Assembly: GCA_964432995.1 (NCBI GenBank)
Contig: CAYSPU010000307.1
Location: forward strand, 1-6,300
DNA from: CAYSPU01 sp964432995
Lineage (GTDB): Bacteria > Verrucomicrobiota > Verrucomicrobiia > Limisphaerales > JAHDYP01
Reading direction: 5' to 3'
DNA: 6,300 nucleotides
Shown here: one piece after another, positions 1 through 6,097 of the stretch
Layout of the letters: each line of letters begins with the position of its first letter
How positions within the stretch are numbered: position 1 is the stretch's first letter
Translations under genes and position numbers: made by a program
The notes under the pieces: generated by a model
What the model saw: only the letters and a program-made list of their open reading frames with translations
Told to the model about the DNA's origin: nothing
Database searches by the model: none

Positions 1-783
1 GCCGCCGCCCGATTCTATCAGCCAGCGGAACGTGCCTGGGAGGTATCGCTTGTTGCAGGGGCGCCACGGCAAAGGCCCGAGCCATAGGTCCCAGTCCAGG
101 CCCTCGGGGGGAGAGCTGTCAGGCACCGGTTTGTCGTCCACTGGATTGGCGTAATGCCAGCAGGAGACGCGATTGACCTTGCCGACAATGCCGTTGCGAA
201 TGGCACGGCACGTGTGCCAGGCGCCCTTGGCCGTCCGCCCCTGGGCACCGACCTGCACGGCCACCTTGTTGGCCCGGGCGGCATCGACCATCGCCTGGCC
301 TTCGCGCACGGTGACCGATGCCGGCTTCTCCACGTACACGTGTTTGCCGCTCTGACACGCGTGCACCGTCTGGACCGCATGCCAATGGTCGGGCGTGGCG
401 ATCAGGACGGCGTCGATGTCCTTTCGGTCGACGACGTAGCGGTAGTCGCGATAGGGGGTCACGCCGGCGCCCGCGTTGTTCACGGCGGCCTCGAGCCGGT
501 TCTCGTCGGCGTCGCACACCGCGGCGATCCGGACTTTGCCGTCATCGCGGAAGCGGATCATGTTGGCGAGGTGGGTCATGCCCATGCCGCCGACACCGAT
601 GCTGGCGACGACGAAGCGTTCGTGAGCGCCCGGGCGTCCTGGCGCCGCGAGAACACCCGATGGAATCAGCCAGGGCAGGGAGACGACCGCGCCGGCGCGC
701 TTCAGGAAGGTGCGGCGGTTGGCGGGCGAATTGAGGACACGCGGGCGAGTGACCGGCGAGGGGGGAGAGGAGAGTGGCTGCAT
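1..783 (-). CDS. Tat-exported Gfo/Idh/MocA family oxidoreductase, C-terminal part missing (left edge)
   Basis: Probable NAD(P)-dependent oxidoreductase acting on a sugar or cyclitol outside the cytoplasm; the substrate cannot be told. Reading the minus strand from ATG at 783-781 gives 261 codons open to base 1. Residues 1-22 are a polar leader, followed by a twin-arginine motif RRTFLK (23-28), a hydrophobic stretch and a probable cleavage region VLAAP (44-48). The Rossmann fold starts at about residue 57 with the nucleotide-binding run GVGGMG (63-68). The family signature follows as ATPDHWHA and then VEKPASV, with the predicted catalytic Lys at 153. The visible end includes LDWDLWLGP, a motif shared with the oxidoreductase at 4688-6094. 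Family members are usually 400-470 residues, so the substrate domain, including the His region, lies outside the window. The ATG is two bases after the stop of the HEAT gene, which implies translational coupling. The family call is secure. Confidence 0.93.
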   Translation of the reverse strand, partial: MQPLSSPPSPVTRPRVLNSPANRRTFLKRAGAVVSLPWLIPSGVLAAPGRPGAHERFVVASIGVGGMGMTHLANMIRFRDDGKVRIAAVCDADENRLEAAVNNAGAGVTPYRDYRYVVDRKDIDAVLIATPDHWHAVQTVHACQSGKHVYVEKPASVTVREGQAMVDAARANKVAVQVGAQGRTAKGAWHTCRAIRNGIVGKVNRVSCWHYANPVDDKPVPDSSPPEGLDWDLWLGPLPWRPCNKRYLPGTFRWLIESGGG

Positions 784-785
784 GT

Positions 786-1358
786 TCAGAGGGCTTGGAC
801 GGTTGTGGATTTCGTGGGAGTCAGCCGAAGGTCGGGAACACCGCTCGTTTTTCGACCGCGCACACGGAGGGCGTGGGCCAGGTTTGGGCGGAAGTCCGGG
901 GGCGCGGACGCAAGGGCTTTCTGCAGGGCGGCAAGTGATTTCCGGCCGGGGATGCGTTCGAGAGCCATCCGGGCGTCGTCGCGGAGGGGTTGCTCTTCGA
1001 GGAGTGTTGTCAGAGGGGGCACCGCTTCGTCGCCACCGATTTCCGAGAGCAGCCAGACCAGGTCGCGGCGCACTCCTTCCTGGTTCCGGATGGCGAGCTG
1101 ATCGGCGAGCGCCCGACTGACAGCCACACGCTCGGAGGAAGGCGCTCCGGGGCGTCCGGCGTGGTGGACGATCCGTCGCAGCGCCTGGTGAGCGGCGCGG
1201 GCTACCTCGCGGGCATCGTAAGCGAGGAGGTCGGTGAGCGGGGCAACGGCGGTGGCCCCGAGGGGACCGGCTTGTTGCCAGGCCTTGGCGCGGGCGTCGT
1301 CGTTCTCCCCGCGCAAGCGCGCGAGAGTTTCCTGGAGATCGAGTGTCGGTGTGCTCAT
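786..1358 (-). CDS. HEAT-repeat domain protein, 190 aa
   Basis: Small helical-repeat protein with no signal peptide or membrane segment, so probably a cytoplasmic scaffold or partner protein; the role is unknown. The frame is open far upstream, but that part only shadows the transporter gene, so I start at ATG 1358-1356 (protein begins MSTPTLDLQ). HEAT-like helical pairs are visible at about 33-66 (GATAVAPLTDLL then VARAAHQALRRI), 96-136 (RRDLVWLLSEIGGDEAVPPL, then a second helix ending ALERIP) and 140-167 (SLAALQKALASAPPDFRPNL). The spacing of Ala, Leu and acidic residues resembles PBS-lyase-type HEAT repeats. An AGGAG lies at 1376-1380, 17 nt before the ATG, which is too far for an ideal ribosome site. 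An in-frame ATT at 1365-1367 would be 8 nt away, so the start is somewhat uncertain. The stop TGA is two bases before the oxidoreductase ATG, so the two are probably one operon. The family call is moderately sure and the function is unknown. Confidence 0.82.
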   Translation of the reverse strand: MSTPTLDLQETLARLRGENDDARAKAWQQAGPLGATAVAPLTDLLAYDAREVARAAHQALRRIVHHAGRPGAPSSERVAVSRALADQLAIRNQEGVRRDLVWLLSEIGGDEAVPPLTTLLEEQPLRDDARMALERIPGRKSLAALQKALASAPPDFRPNLAHALRVRGRKTSGVPDLRLTPTKSTTVQAL

Positions 1359-1375
1359 GCAATGAATGGCGATGT

Positions 1376-1380
1376 CTCCT
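1376..1380 (-). promoter_or_regulatory. Possible Shine-Dalgarno site for the HEAT gene
   Basis: The minus strand reads AAAGGAG just upstream of the HEAT gene. It is the best anti-16S match before that gene, but it sits 17 nt from the chosen ATG. It may be a poorly spaced site, chance, or a sign of a rare ATT start at 1365-1367. Confidence 0.3.
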
Positions 1381-1535
1381 TTGTAGCCGTGATTCTCTGG
1401 TTCTGCCAGCACCAATGGCGGGGGGATGGATGGAGGTCCTGAGGGGCCCGTCGGCGCAACGAGATGCCGACTCCAGGGCGTTATCTGGTCGGGACCGTTG
1501 TGCCGGAAACCGTGCGACGCCAGGGTGCTCCACCT

Positions 1536-1573
1536 GTGCAACTTTTTGTCGTATATACGACAAAAAGTTGCAC
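1536..1573. repeat. Perfect 38-bp palindrome, candidate operator
   Basis: The arm GTGCAACTTTTTGTCGTAT (1536-1554) is followed directly by its exact reverse complement (1555-1573), with no loop and no mismatch. The centre is CGTATATACG, and the AT-rich core stands out in GC-rich DNA. It lies 66 bp after the OPT transporter stop and 177 bp before the HEAT start, so it would sit in the leader or promoter of the HEAT-oxidoreductase operon. A fully symmetric site suits a dimeric regulator; GntR-family sites often centre on GTATAC-like cores, but that assignment is inference. Extrusion as a cruciform, or an RNA hairpin acting on transcription, are alternatives. It is not a typical intrinsic terminator, because there is no GC-rich stem followed by a terminal T-run. 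I see no convincing -35/-10 pair in the rest of 1359-1639. Confidence 0.85.
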
Positions 1574-1639
1574 GGGGGAGAGTCGGGCATCGCGGCGCCA
1601 GGGGAGAAGGGAGTGCCCCGTGGATCGAGGCGACCGTCC

Positions 1640-3643
1640 TCAAGCCTTCACGCGACGGGTGGCGTCCCACCACAGATAGACGCACAGGAGGACAAAGAAG
1701 ACCACGGAGACGGATTCGGAGATGGGCGGGTTGTCGTAGAACGGCGTGCGGACGAGGTCCTCGCGATACCAGGGGAAGAGCCGGAGGGCGGCGCCGAGGA
1801 CGCCACCCAGGGCGCCGCCGGCCATGAAACCCGAGGCGATGATGACGCCGCGTTCGCGCATGGTGCGGCCGATTTCGTTTCCGGCCTTCTCCGATCGGCG
1901 GATGACCAGGTGGGAGAGAAAGCCCCCCACGAGCGCGGGCGAGTTGAGTTCGAGCGGAAGATACATGCCGAGGGCGAAGATCAGGGCGGGCACACCGAGC
2001 ATTTCCATGACGATCGAGACGACGGCGCCCGTGGCAAAGAGGACATAGGCGACCGGCTGGTGGCTCATGAAGCCTTCGACCAACGCCTTCATGATCGAGG
2101 CCTGGGGCGCGGCGAGGACGGCCCGCGAATCGCCCGGGGCGGCCTCGCCGAACTGGAAGGCGCGGGCCAGCAAGGCGATGGCCAGGCCTGCGGCGGCCGC
2201 GGAGAGAAGGACGCCAAAGAACTTCACCTTCTCCTGGCTGGCCGGAGTCGAGCCCAGCCAATACCCGGTCTTGAGGTCGGTGATGGTCTGGCCCGAGACC
2301 GAGAGGGCCGTGCAGACCACGGCGGCGATCGCCATCACGAAGAACATGCCGGTGGAACCGCTCAGTCCGAAGCGGAGCAAGACCACGGAAGAAATGATGA
2401 TGGTCAGCATCGTCATCCCGGAAACCGGGTTGCGGGCGGTGGTGGCGATGGCGTTGGCCGCGACCGAGGCGAAGAAGAACGAGAAGGCGATGGTCAGTCC
2501 ACCGCCCACCAGGAGCACGGGAAGGGAAACGGACAGGCTCCCATAGAAGGCGGCGATGGCGAGCGCGCTGACCACAATGCCCAGGAGAATTCCCTGCACG
2601 GGCACGTCGCGATCGGTTCGGACATTGTCGGCGGCGGTGCCGCTCCGGAACGCCCGCGCCGCCACCGAGAACGAGCCGGCCACGATGCGCAGCGACTTCA
2701 GGATCCCGAACAACCCGGCGGTGGCGATGGCCCCCACGCCGATGAAGCGCACATAGCCGCGGAAGATCTCGTCGGCGGTCATGTCCGTGATGGGTTTCAG
2801 GCCGGGATAGACCGAGACGCCATCCAAGTGGCTGCCAATCATCCAGAGGAGAGGCACCAGGACGAAGTTCGAGAGCGCGCCGCCGGCGCAGAGCACCATT
2901 GACGAGCGCAGTCCCATCACATAGCCCAGACCCAAGATGAACGCCACCGCATCGAAGCGCGTCGCCATTCGGGCTTTGTCCGCCAGGTCGCGGACCCAAG
3001 GCAGGAACTGGAGGTTCACGTACTCCTGCCAGACCTGGAAGGTGGTCACGAAGAAGTCGTATACGCCGGCCAGGAGGGTGGTTTGCAGCAGCAAGCGCGC
3101 TTGCGATCCGCCCTTCTCGCCGGTGATCAGCACCTCGGTGATCGCGGTCGCCTCGGGGTAGGGGAACTTCCCGTGCATCTCACGGACGAAGTAGCGTCGC
3201 AAAGGGATCAGGAACAGCACCCCGAGGCAGCCGCCCGCCAGGCAGAGGAAGATCGTCTGGGCAGGGTGCGGGTCGAGTTTTAGCATGTAGAGCGCGGGCA
3301 AGGTGAAGATGGCGCCGGCGACGACGGCGCCCGCGGTGCCGCCGATGCTGGTGACGATGACGTTCTCGAGCAGAGTGGACCGGCGTCGGAACAACCGGGC
3401 CAGGCCGATGGCGAGAATCGAGATCGGGATGGCGGCTTCCATGACCTGGCCGACTTTGAGGCCGGAATAGGCGGAGGCGACGGTGAAGACGACGCAGAAG
3501 AAGAGTCCCCAGAACCAGGCGCGCGGGGTCGACTCCGGCAAGGCGGCTGTGGCCGGGATCACCGGCTCGTAGTGTTCATCATCGGCCAGCGGGCGATACG
3601 CCTTCTCGGAGAGGGTGACGGACTTCGTTTCAGCGGGATGCAT
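1640..3643 (-). CDS. OPT family (oligopeptide transporter) membrane protein, 667 aa
   Basis: Inner-membrane secondary transporter of the OPT superfamily. Known members move small peptides or metal-chelate substrates, probably with protons; the substrate here cannot be read from sequence. A soluble N-terminus carries YEPVIPA (25-31), a hallmark of prokaryotic members. The first membrane helix runs from about 43 to 60 and leads into GLKVGQVMEAAIP (61-73). Further family motifs are KFPYPEATAITEVL (from 159) and DLKTGYWLGSTPASQ (456-470). Many Gly/Ala-rich hydrophobic segments follow to a C-terminal helix ending YLWWDATRRVKA, so roughly 14-16 membrane spans by eye. The length matches the family and the gene looks intact. 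The start is the only ATG before the conserved N-terminus, and I see no good Shine-Dalgarno ahead of it. It lies on the same strand as DUF1080 upstream (202-bp gap) and HEAT downstream (281-bp gap), so it may be its own transcription unit. Confidence 0.95.
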   Translation of the reverse strand: MHPAETKSVTLSEKAYRPLADDEHYEPVIPATAALPESTPRAWFWGLFFCVVFTVASAYSGLKVGQVMEAAIPISILAIGLARLFRRRSTLLENVIVTSIGGTAGAVVAGAIFTLPALYMLKLDPHPAQTIFLCLAGGCLGVLFLIPLRRYFVREMHGKFPYPEATAITEVLITGEKGGSQARLLLQTTLLAGVYDFFVTTFQVWQEYVNLQFLPWVRDLADKARMATRFDAVAFILGLGYVMGLRSSMVLCAGGALSNFVLVPLLWMIGSHLDGVSVYPGLKPITDMTADEIFRGYVRFIGVGAIATAGLFGILKSLRIVAGSFSVAARAFRSGTAADNVRTDRDVPVQGILLGIVVSALAIAAFYGSLSVSLPVLLVGGGLTIAFSFFFASVAANAIATTARNPVSGMTMLTIIISSVVLLRFGLSGSTGMFFVMAIAAVVCTALSVSGQTITDLKTGYWLGSTPASQEKVKFFGVLLSAAAAGLAIALLARAFQFGEAAPGDSRAVLAAPQASIMKALVEGFMSHQPVAYVLFATGAVVSIVMEMLGVPALIFALGMYLPLELNSPALVGGFLSHLVIRRSEKAGNEIGRTMRERGVIIASGFMAGGALGGVLGAALRLFPWYREDLVRTPFYDNPPISESVSVVFFVLLCVYLWWDATRRVKA

Positions 3644-3683
3644 GCGGGTTCAGCGGGTGGGGGGCGCTGCCGTCAGGAAGGGG

Positions 3684-3779
3684 GAACATCGAACGTCCAA
3701 CGTCGAACATCGAACGTCGGACTACCATTTCCGCTCCCATGTTCAATGGTCGATGTTCCGTGTTCCATGTTCGACGTTT
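3684..3779. repeat. Facing arrays of a 7-bp repeat (GAACRTC family) in the DUF1080-OPT gap
   Basis: Five contiguous heptamers occupy 3684-3718: GAACATC, GAACGTC, CAACGTC, GAACATC, GAACGTC. After a 19-bp spacer (3719-3737), six heptamers in the opposite orientation occupy 3738-3779: CATGTTC, AATGGTC, GATGTTC, CGTGTTC, CATGTTC, GACGTTT. The two halves are roughly complementary and could fold into a long imperfect hairpin in the transcript running from DUF1080 toward the transporter. From memory, this heptamer pattern recurs in intergenic DNA of Verrucomicrobiota and relatives and yields spurious ORFs with peptides such as RRTSNV. A role as terminator, processing site or selfish repeat is open. 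The rest of 3644-3845 shows nothing I can name. Confidence 0.8.
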
Positions 3780-3845
3780 GAGGGTCGGTGTTCGCGGCGC
3801 GACGGGGTGGGGTCGACCATCCCTGGGCAGGCGACCGCGGCTTGA

Positions 3846-4592
3846 CTACCGGTCCGCGCTCGAGAGGCGCTTCACCTTGATACTGCGATAGCGGACGAAC
3901 TGCTTGGTCAAGTCGCCGCCGCCGTGGACCTGCAGGCCGATGCTGCCTTTGTCCGGATGGCGTTTCTCGGTATCGGTCCACCGCATGATCTGCACGTCGT
4001 TGATCCAGGTGGTGATGGTGGGCGGGTTGCCAACGATGCGGGCGCGGAGCTTGTTCCAGCGGCCGTGTTTCCAGTGGTTGGGCCACTGCTCGGCCGGGAA
4101 CGGAAGCGGAAAGGCATTCGTGCGGGCCTGGATCCTGTCTGGCGCACCGTCGAAGCTGAAGTTGCTGGATCCGAATCCCCCGAGGCCTTCGCCGTAGACG
4201 CCCATCAGGTTACCGCGCCCGTGGTAGTCGATCATGGCCTGATAGGCCTTGCCGTCCTCGGTGCTGCGGAGGAAGAGGCCGGAGTCCGGGCCGAAATCGT
4301 TGTTCATCTCGAGTTCGACTTCGAAGTCGCCGAAGAGCTCGTCGGTGAGGACGATGCCGCCGTTGCCGGGGATGTCTTGCGAGCCGACGATGGCGCCGTT
4401 TTCGACGATCCAGCGTCCGCCGGTTTTGTGTTGGCTGGTTTGGCTGTGGCCGGTTTTGGCGCTGACGTGCCAGCCGGCCAACGTTTTCCCGTCGAAGATC
4501 GGGGTCCAATCCGCCGCCAGCGCGACGATGGCTGCTGCGGCACCCAGGCCGACCGTGGAAAGGAAGAGAGAACGGGTGCGGTGTGCGTTCAT
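3846..4592 (-). CDS. Secreted DUF1080 / 3-keto-disaccharide hydrolase family protein, 248 aa
   Basis: Single-domain extracytoplasmic protein of the family Pfam calls 3-keto-disaccharide hydrolase (formerly DUF1080), a concanavalin-like beta-sandwich. Characterised relatives act on 3-keto-glycosides; activity here is inferred. Residues 1-27 form a Sec signal peptide: basic start NAHRTR, a hydrophobic core, and a cleavage region ALAAD. The domain begins WTPIFDGKTLAGWHV (29-43), the classic opening. Next come the strand GDFEVELEMNNDFGPDSGLF, then GKAYQAMIDYHGRGN, then GRWNKLRARIVG and TWINDVQIMRWTDTE. It closes with GSIGLQVHGGGD and VRYRSIKVKRL, as the family does. The length is normal for one domain. 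A weak AAGG lies 8 nt before the ATG. It is divergent from the oxidoreductase at 4688, so the two may share control. No lipobox Cys is seen, so it is periplasmic or secreted rather than a lipoprotein. Confidence 0.93.
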   Translation of the reverse strand: MNAHRTRSLFLSTVGLGAAAAIVALAADWTPIFDGKTLAGWHVSAKTGHSQTSQHKTGGRWIVENGAIVGSQDIPGNGGIVLTDELFGDFEVELEMNNDFGPDSGLFLRSTEDGKAYQAMIDYHGRGNLMGVYGEGLGGFGSSNFSFDGAPDRIQARTNAFPLPFPAEQWPNHWKHGRWNKLRARIVGNPPTITTWINDVQIMRWTDTEKRHPDKGSIGLQVHGGGDLTKQFVRYRSIKVKRLSSADR

Positions 4593-4687
4593 GGGGGGAG
4601 CCTTGCCTGCCGGCCCCGCTTATGCAAGCGGTTCGCGAGCGGTTTTGGAGCTTGCCCTCGGTTTGTCCGCGCCCTACTCAATGATGC
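4593..4687. promoter_or_regulatory. Divergent intergenic region with a spaced direct repeat
   Basis: These 95 bp separate the DUF1080 start from the oxidoreductase start and must hold control signals for both unless transcription comes from further away. AGCGGTT occurs twice, at 4627-4633 and 4638-4644, an 11-bp step that puts both copies on the same DNA face. A small inverted pair GCTT/AAGC (4618-4621, 4626-4629) adjoins it. A possible but weak sigma-70 pair for the plus gene is TTGCCC (4651-4656) with TACTCA 17 bp later. None of these is strong by itself. No clear Shine-Dalgarno precedes the plus-strand ATG. Confidence 0.4.
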
Positions 4688-6094
4688 ATGAAGCGTGAGC
4701 GGCGATGCGCACGGCGTCACTTCCTCCGGGCGGCTGCGACGTTGGCGGTCGCCAGCGTGGTGCCCCGCCGGGTCTTGGGCGGCCCCGGGCGGACGCCTCC
4801 GAGTGAGCGGTTGAACGTGGCGATCGTCGGCGCGGGAGGGCAGGGGATCACCAACCTGAAGGAGTTGCTGAAGCATCCCGACGTTCAGATCTGTGCGATC
4901 TGCGATGTGGCCGAGTTCTGGGATAACAGTCATTTGTACTATCGGCATCATGGGGGGCGGGGACCAGCGCGGGAGGTGCTGGCGGAGCATGAACGGCAGA
5001 AGGCAGATCCGGGCGGGCCCAAATGCGGCGTGTACGTGGACTACCGGGTCATGTTGGAGCGGGCGGGGAAGGAGATCGACGCGGTGCTGGTAGCGGCGCC
5101 GAATCACATCCATGCGGTGGCTTCGATGGCCTCGATGCAGGCCGGGAAGGGGGTTTACTGCGAGAAACCTCTGACGCATTCGATCTACGAGGCCCGCCGG
5201 CTGGCGCAGGTCGCCCGGGAAACGGGGGTCGCCACCCAGATGGGCAACCAGGGGCACTCCACGGAGGACATCCGAAAAGCGGTGGAGTGGATCCGCGGCG
5301 GTGCGATCGGCGCGGTGCGCGCGGTGCATGCGTGGTTGGGGGGACCGAACCGCGTGCTGCCGGCGGAGCGTCCCGCGGAGACGCCGCCGGTGCCCGAGGG
5401 ACTCTCGTGGGATCTCTGGCTCGGCCCGGCCAAGGCCCGGCCGTATCATCCCGCCTACGCGCCGCTCGCGTTCCACTATTGGTGGGACTTTGGCAGCGGG
5501 CCATTCGGCAACTTCGGATGCCACACACTGGATACCGCTGTCTGGGCACTCGACCTGGAGTATCCGGCGGTTGTGGAGGCGAGTTCGACTCAACTGAACG
5601 AGGAGACCACGCCGCTGGCGGCGACGTATCGCTACGTGTTCCCGGCACGCGGTGGCCGGCCCCCGGTCGACGTGTTTTGGTACGACGGTGGGTTGCGGCC
5701 GCCCCGTCCCGACTGTCTCGAGCCGGACCAGGAACTCCCGTCGTCTGCTGGATTGCTGATCGTCGGCGAGAAGGGGGCGATTCTGTCCGGAACCTGGAGC
5801 AATGCGCCGCGGATCATCCCCGAGGAGCGGAGGCGTCAGTATCCAGCCCCGCCGCCGACGATTCCGCGATCACGGGGACATCATCGGGACTGGATCGAGG
5901 CGTGCAAGGGCGGGCCGGCGGCGAGTGCGAGCTTTGAGTATGGCGCCCGGTTGACGGAGATCGTGTTGCTGGGGGTGGTGGCGTTGCGGACGGGGAAGGC
6001 CCTTTTCTGGAACGGCCCGGAGATGAAGGCGACCAACGCGCCCGAAGCCGAGCCGTTCATCCGAGGCCACTTCCGCAAGGGATGGGAGATCTAG
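4688..6094 (+). CDS. Tat-exported Gfo/Idh/MocA family oxidoreductase, 468 aa
   Basis: Probable nucleotide-dependent oxidoreductase of a sugar or cyclitol, exported folded with its cofactor. The start is ATG 4688, since an in-frame TGA at 4682-4684 rules out anything earlier. The leader has RRHFLR (9-14), a hydrophobic stretch, and a probable cleavage region near VLGG (29-32). The Rossmann fold begins LNVAIVGAGGQG (42-53). The signature APNHIHA precedes CEKPLTHS, with predicted catalytic Lys160. WDLWLGP and FHYWWDFGSG lead to NFGCHTLD, with His279 and Asp282. In inositol dehydrogenase the catalytic triad is Lys, Asp and a His four residues after the Asp; the equivalent Asp position here is Asn275. 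The C-terminal part HHRDWIEACKGG is typical of the subgroup found in Planctomycetota and Verrucomicrobiota. The gene looks complete. Its divergent DUF1080 partner suggests joint action on oxidised glycosides. The substrate is unknown. Confidence 0.95.
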   Translation: MKRERRCARRHFLRAAATLAVASVVPRRVLGGPGRTPPSERLNVAIVGAGGQGITNLKELLKHPDVQICAICDVAEFWDNSHLYYRHHGGRGPAREVLAEHERQKADPGGPKCGVYVDYRVMLERAGKEIDAVLVAAPNHIHAVASMASMQAGKGVYCEKPLTHSIYEARRLAQVARETGVATQMGNQGHSTEDIRKAVEWIRGGAIGAVRAVHAWLGGPNRVLPAERPAETPPVPEGLSWDLWLGPAKARPYHPAYAPLAFHYWWDFGSGPFGNFGCHTLDTAVWALDLEYPAVVEASSTQLNEETTPLAATYRYVFPARGGRPPVDVFWYDGGLRPPRPDCLEPDQELPSSAGLLIVGEKGAILSGTWSNAPRIIPEERRRQYPAPPPTIPRSRGHHRDWIEACKGGPAASASFEYGARLTEIVLLGVVALRTGKALFWNGPEMKATNAPEAEPFIRGHFRKGWEI

Positions 6095-6097
6095 CCC

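Noticed and set aside
154..1101. 315-codon plus-strand open frame
   Set aside because: It lies antisense to the left oxidoreductase and the HEAT gene, both of which have clear family motifs. Its translation is low-complexity and shows no domain. It is typical of shadow frames in GC-rich DNA.
1536..1573. Palindrome as an intrinsic transcription terminator
   Set aside because: The stem is AT-rich and loopless, with its T-run inside the arm rather than after a GC-rich stem, so it does not match the usual terminator form.
1343..2902. 519-codon plus-strand open frame
   Set aside because: It is antisense to the OPT transporter and runs through the palindrome. Its translation is a Gly/Asp/Glu/His/Arg-rich string without hydrophobic pattern, as expected from the complement of a membrane-protein gene.
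1359..2999. Long N-terminal extension of the HEAT frame on the minus strand
   Set aside because: The frame stays open, but the extension overlaps the transporter in another frame and reads as Arg/Gly/Pro/His-rich nonsense. The HEAT-like sequence begins only after the ATG at 1358.
3684..3779. Heptamer arrays as a CRISPR array
   Set aside because: The units are 7 bp and contiguous with no unique spacers, and the two halves face opposite ways.
3572..3845. Short plus-strand frames giving peptides like RRTSNV
   Set aside because: They come from translating the heptamer arrays and the antisense of the transporter start. No domain, start signal or conservation supports them.
4589..5593. 334-codon minus-strand open frame over the right oxidoreductase
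   Set aside because: It is antisense to a gene with clear Rossmann and EKP motifs, and its translation is Arg/Pro/His-rich with no recognisable fold.
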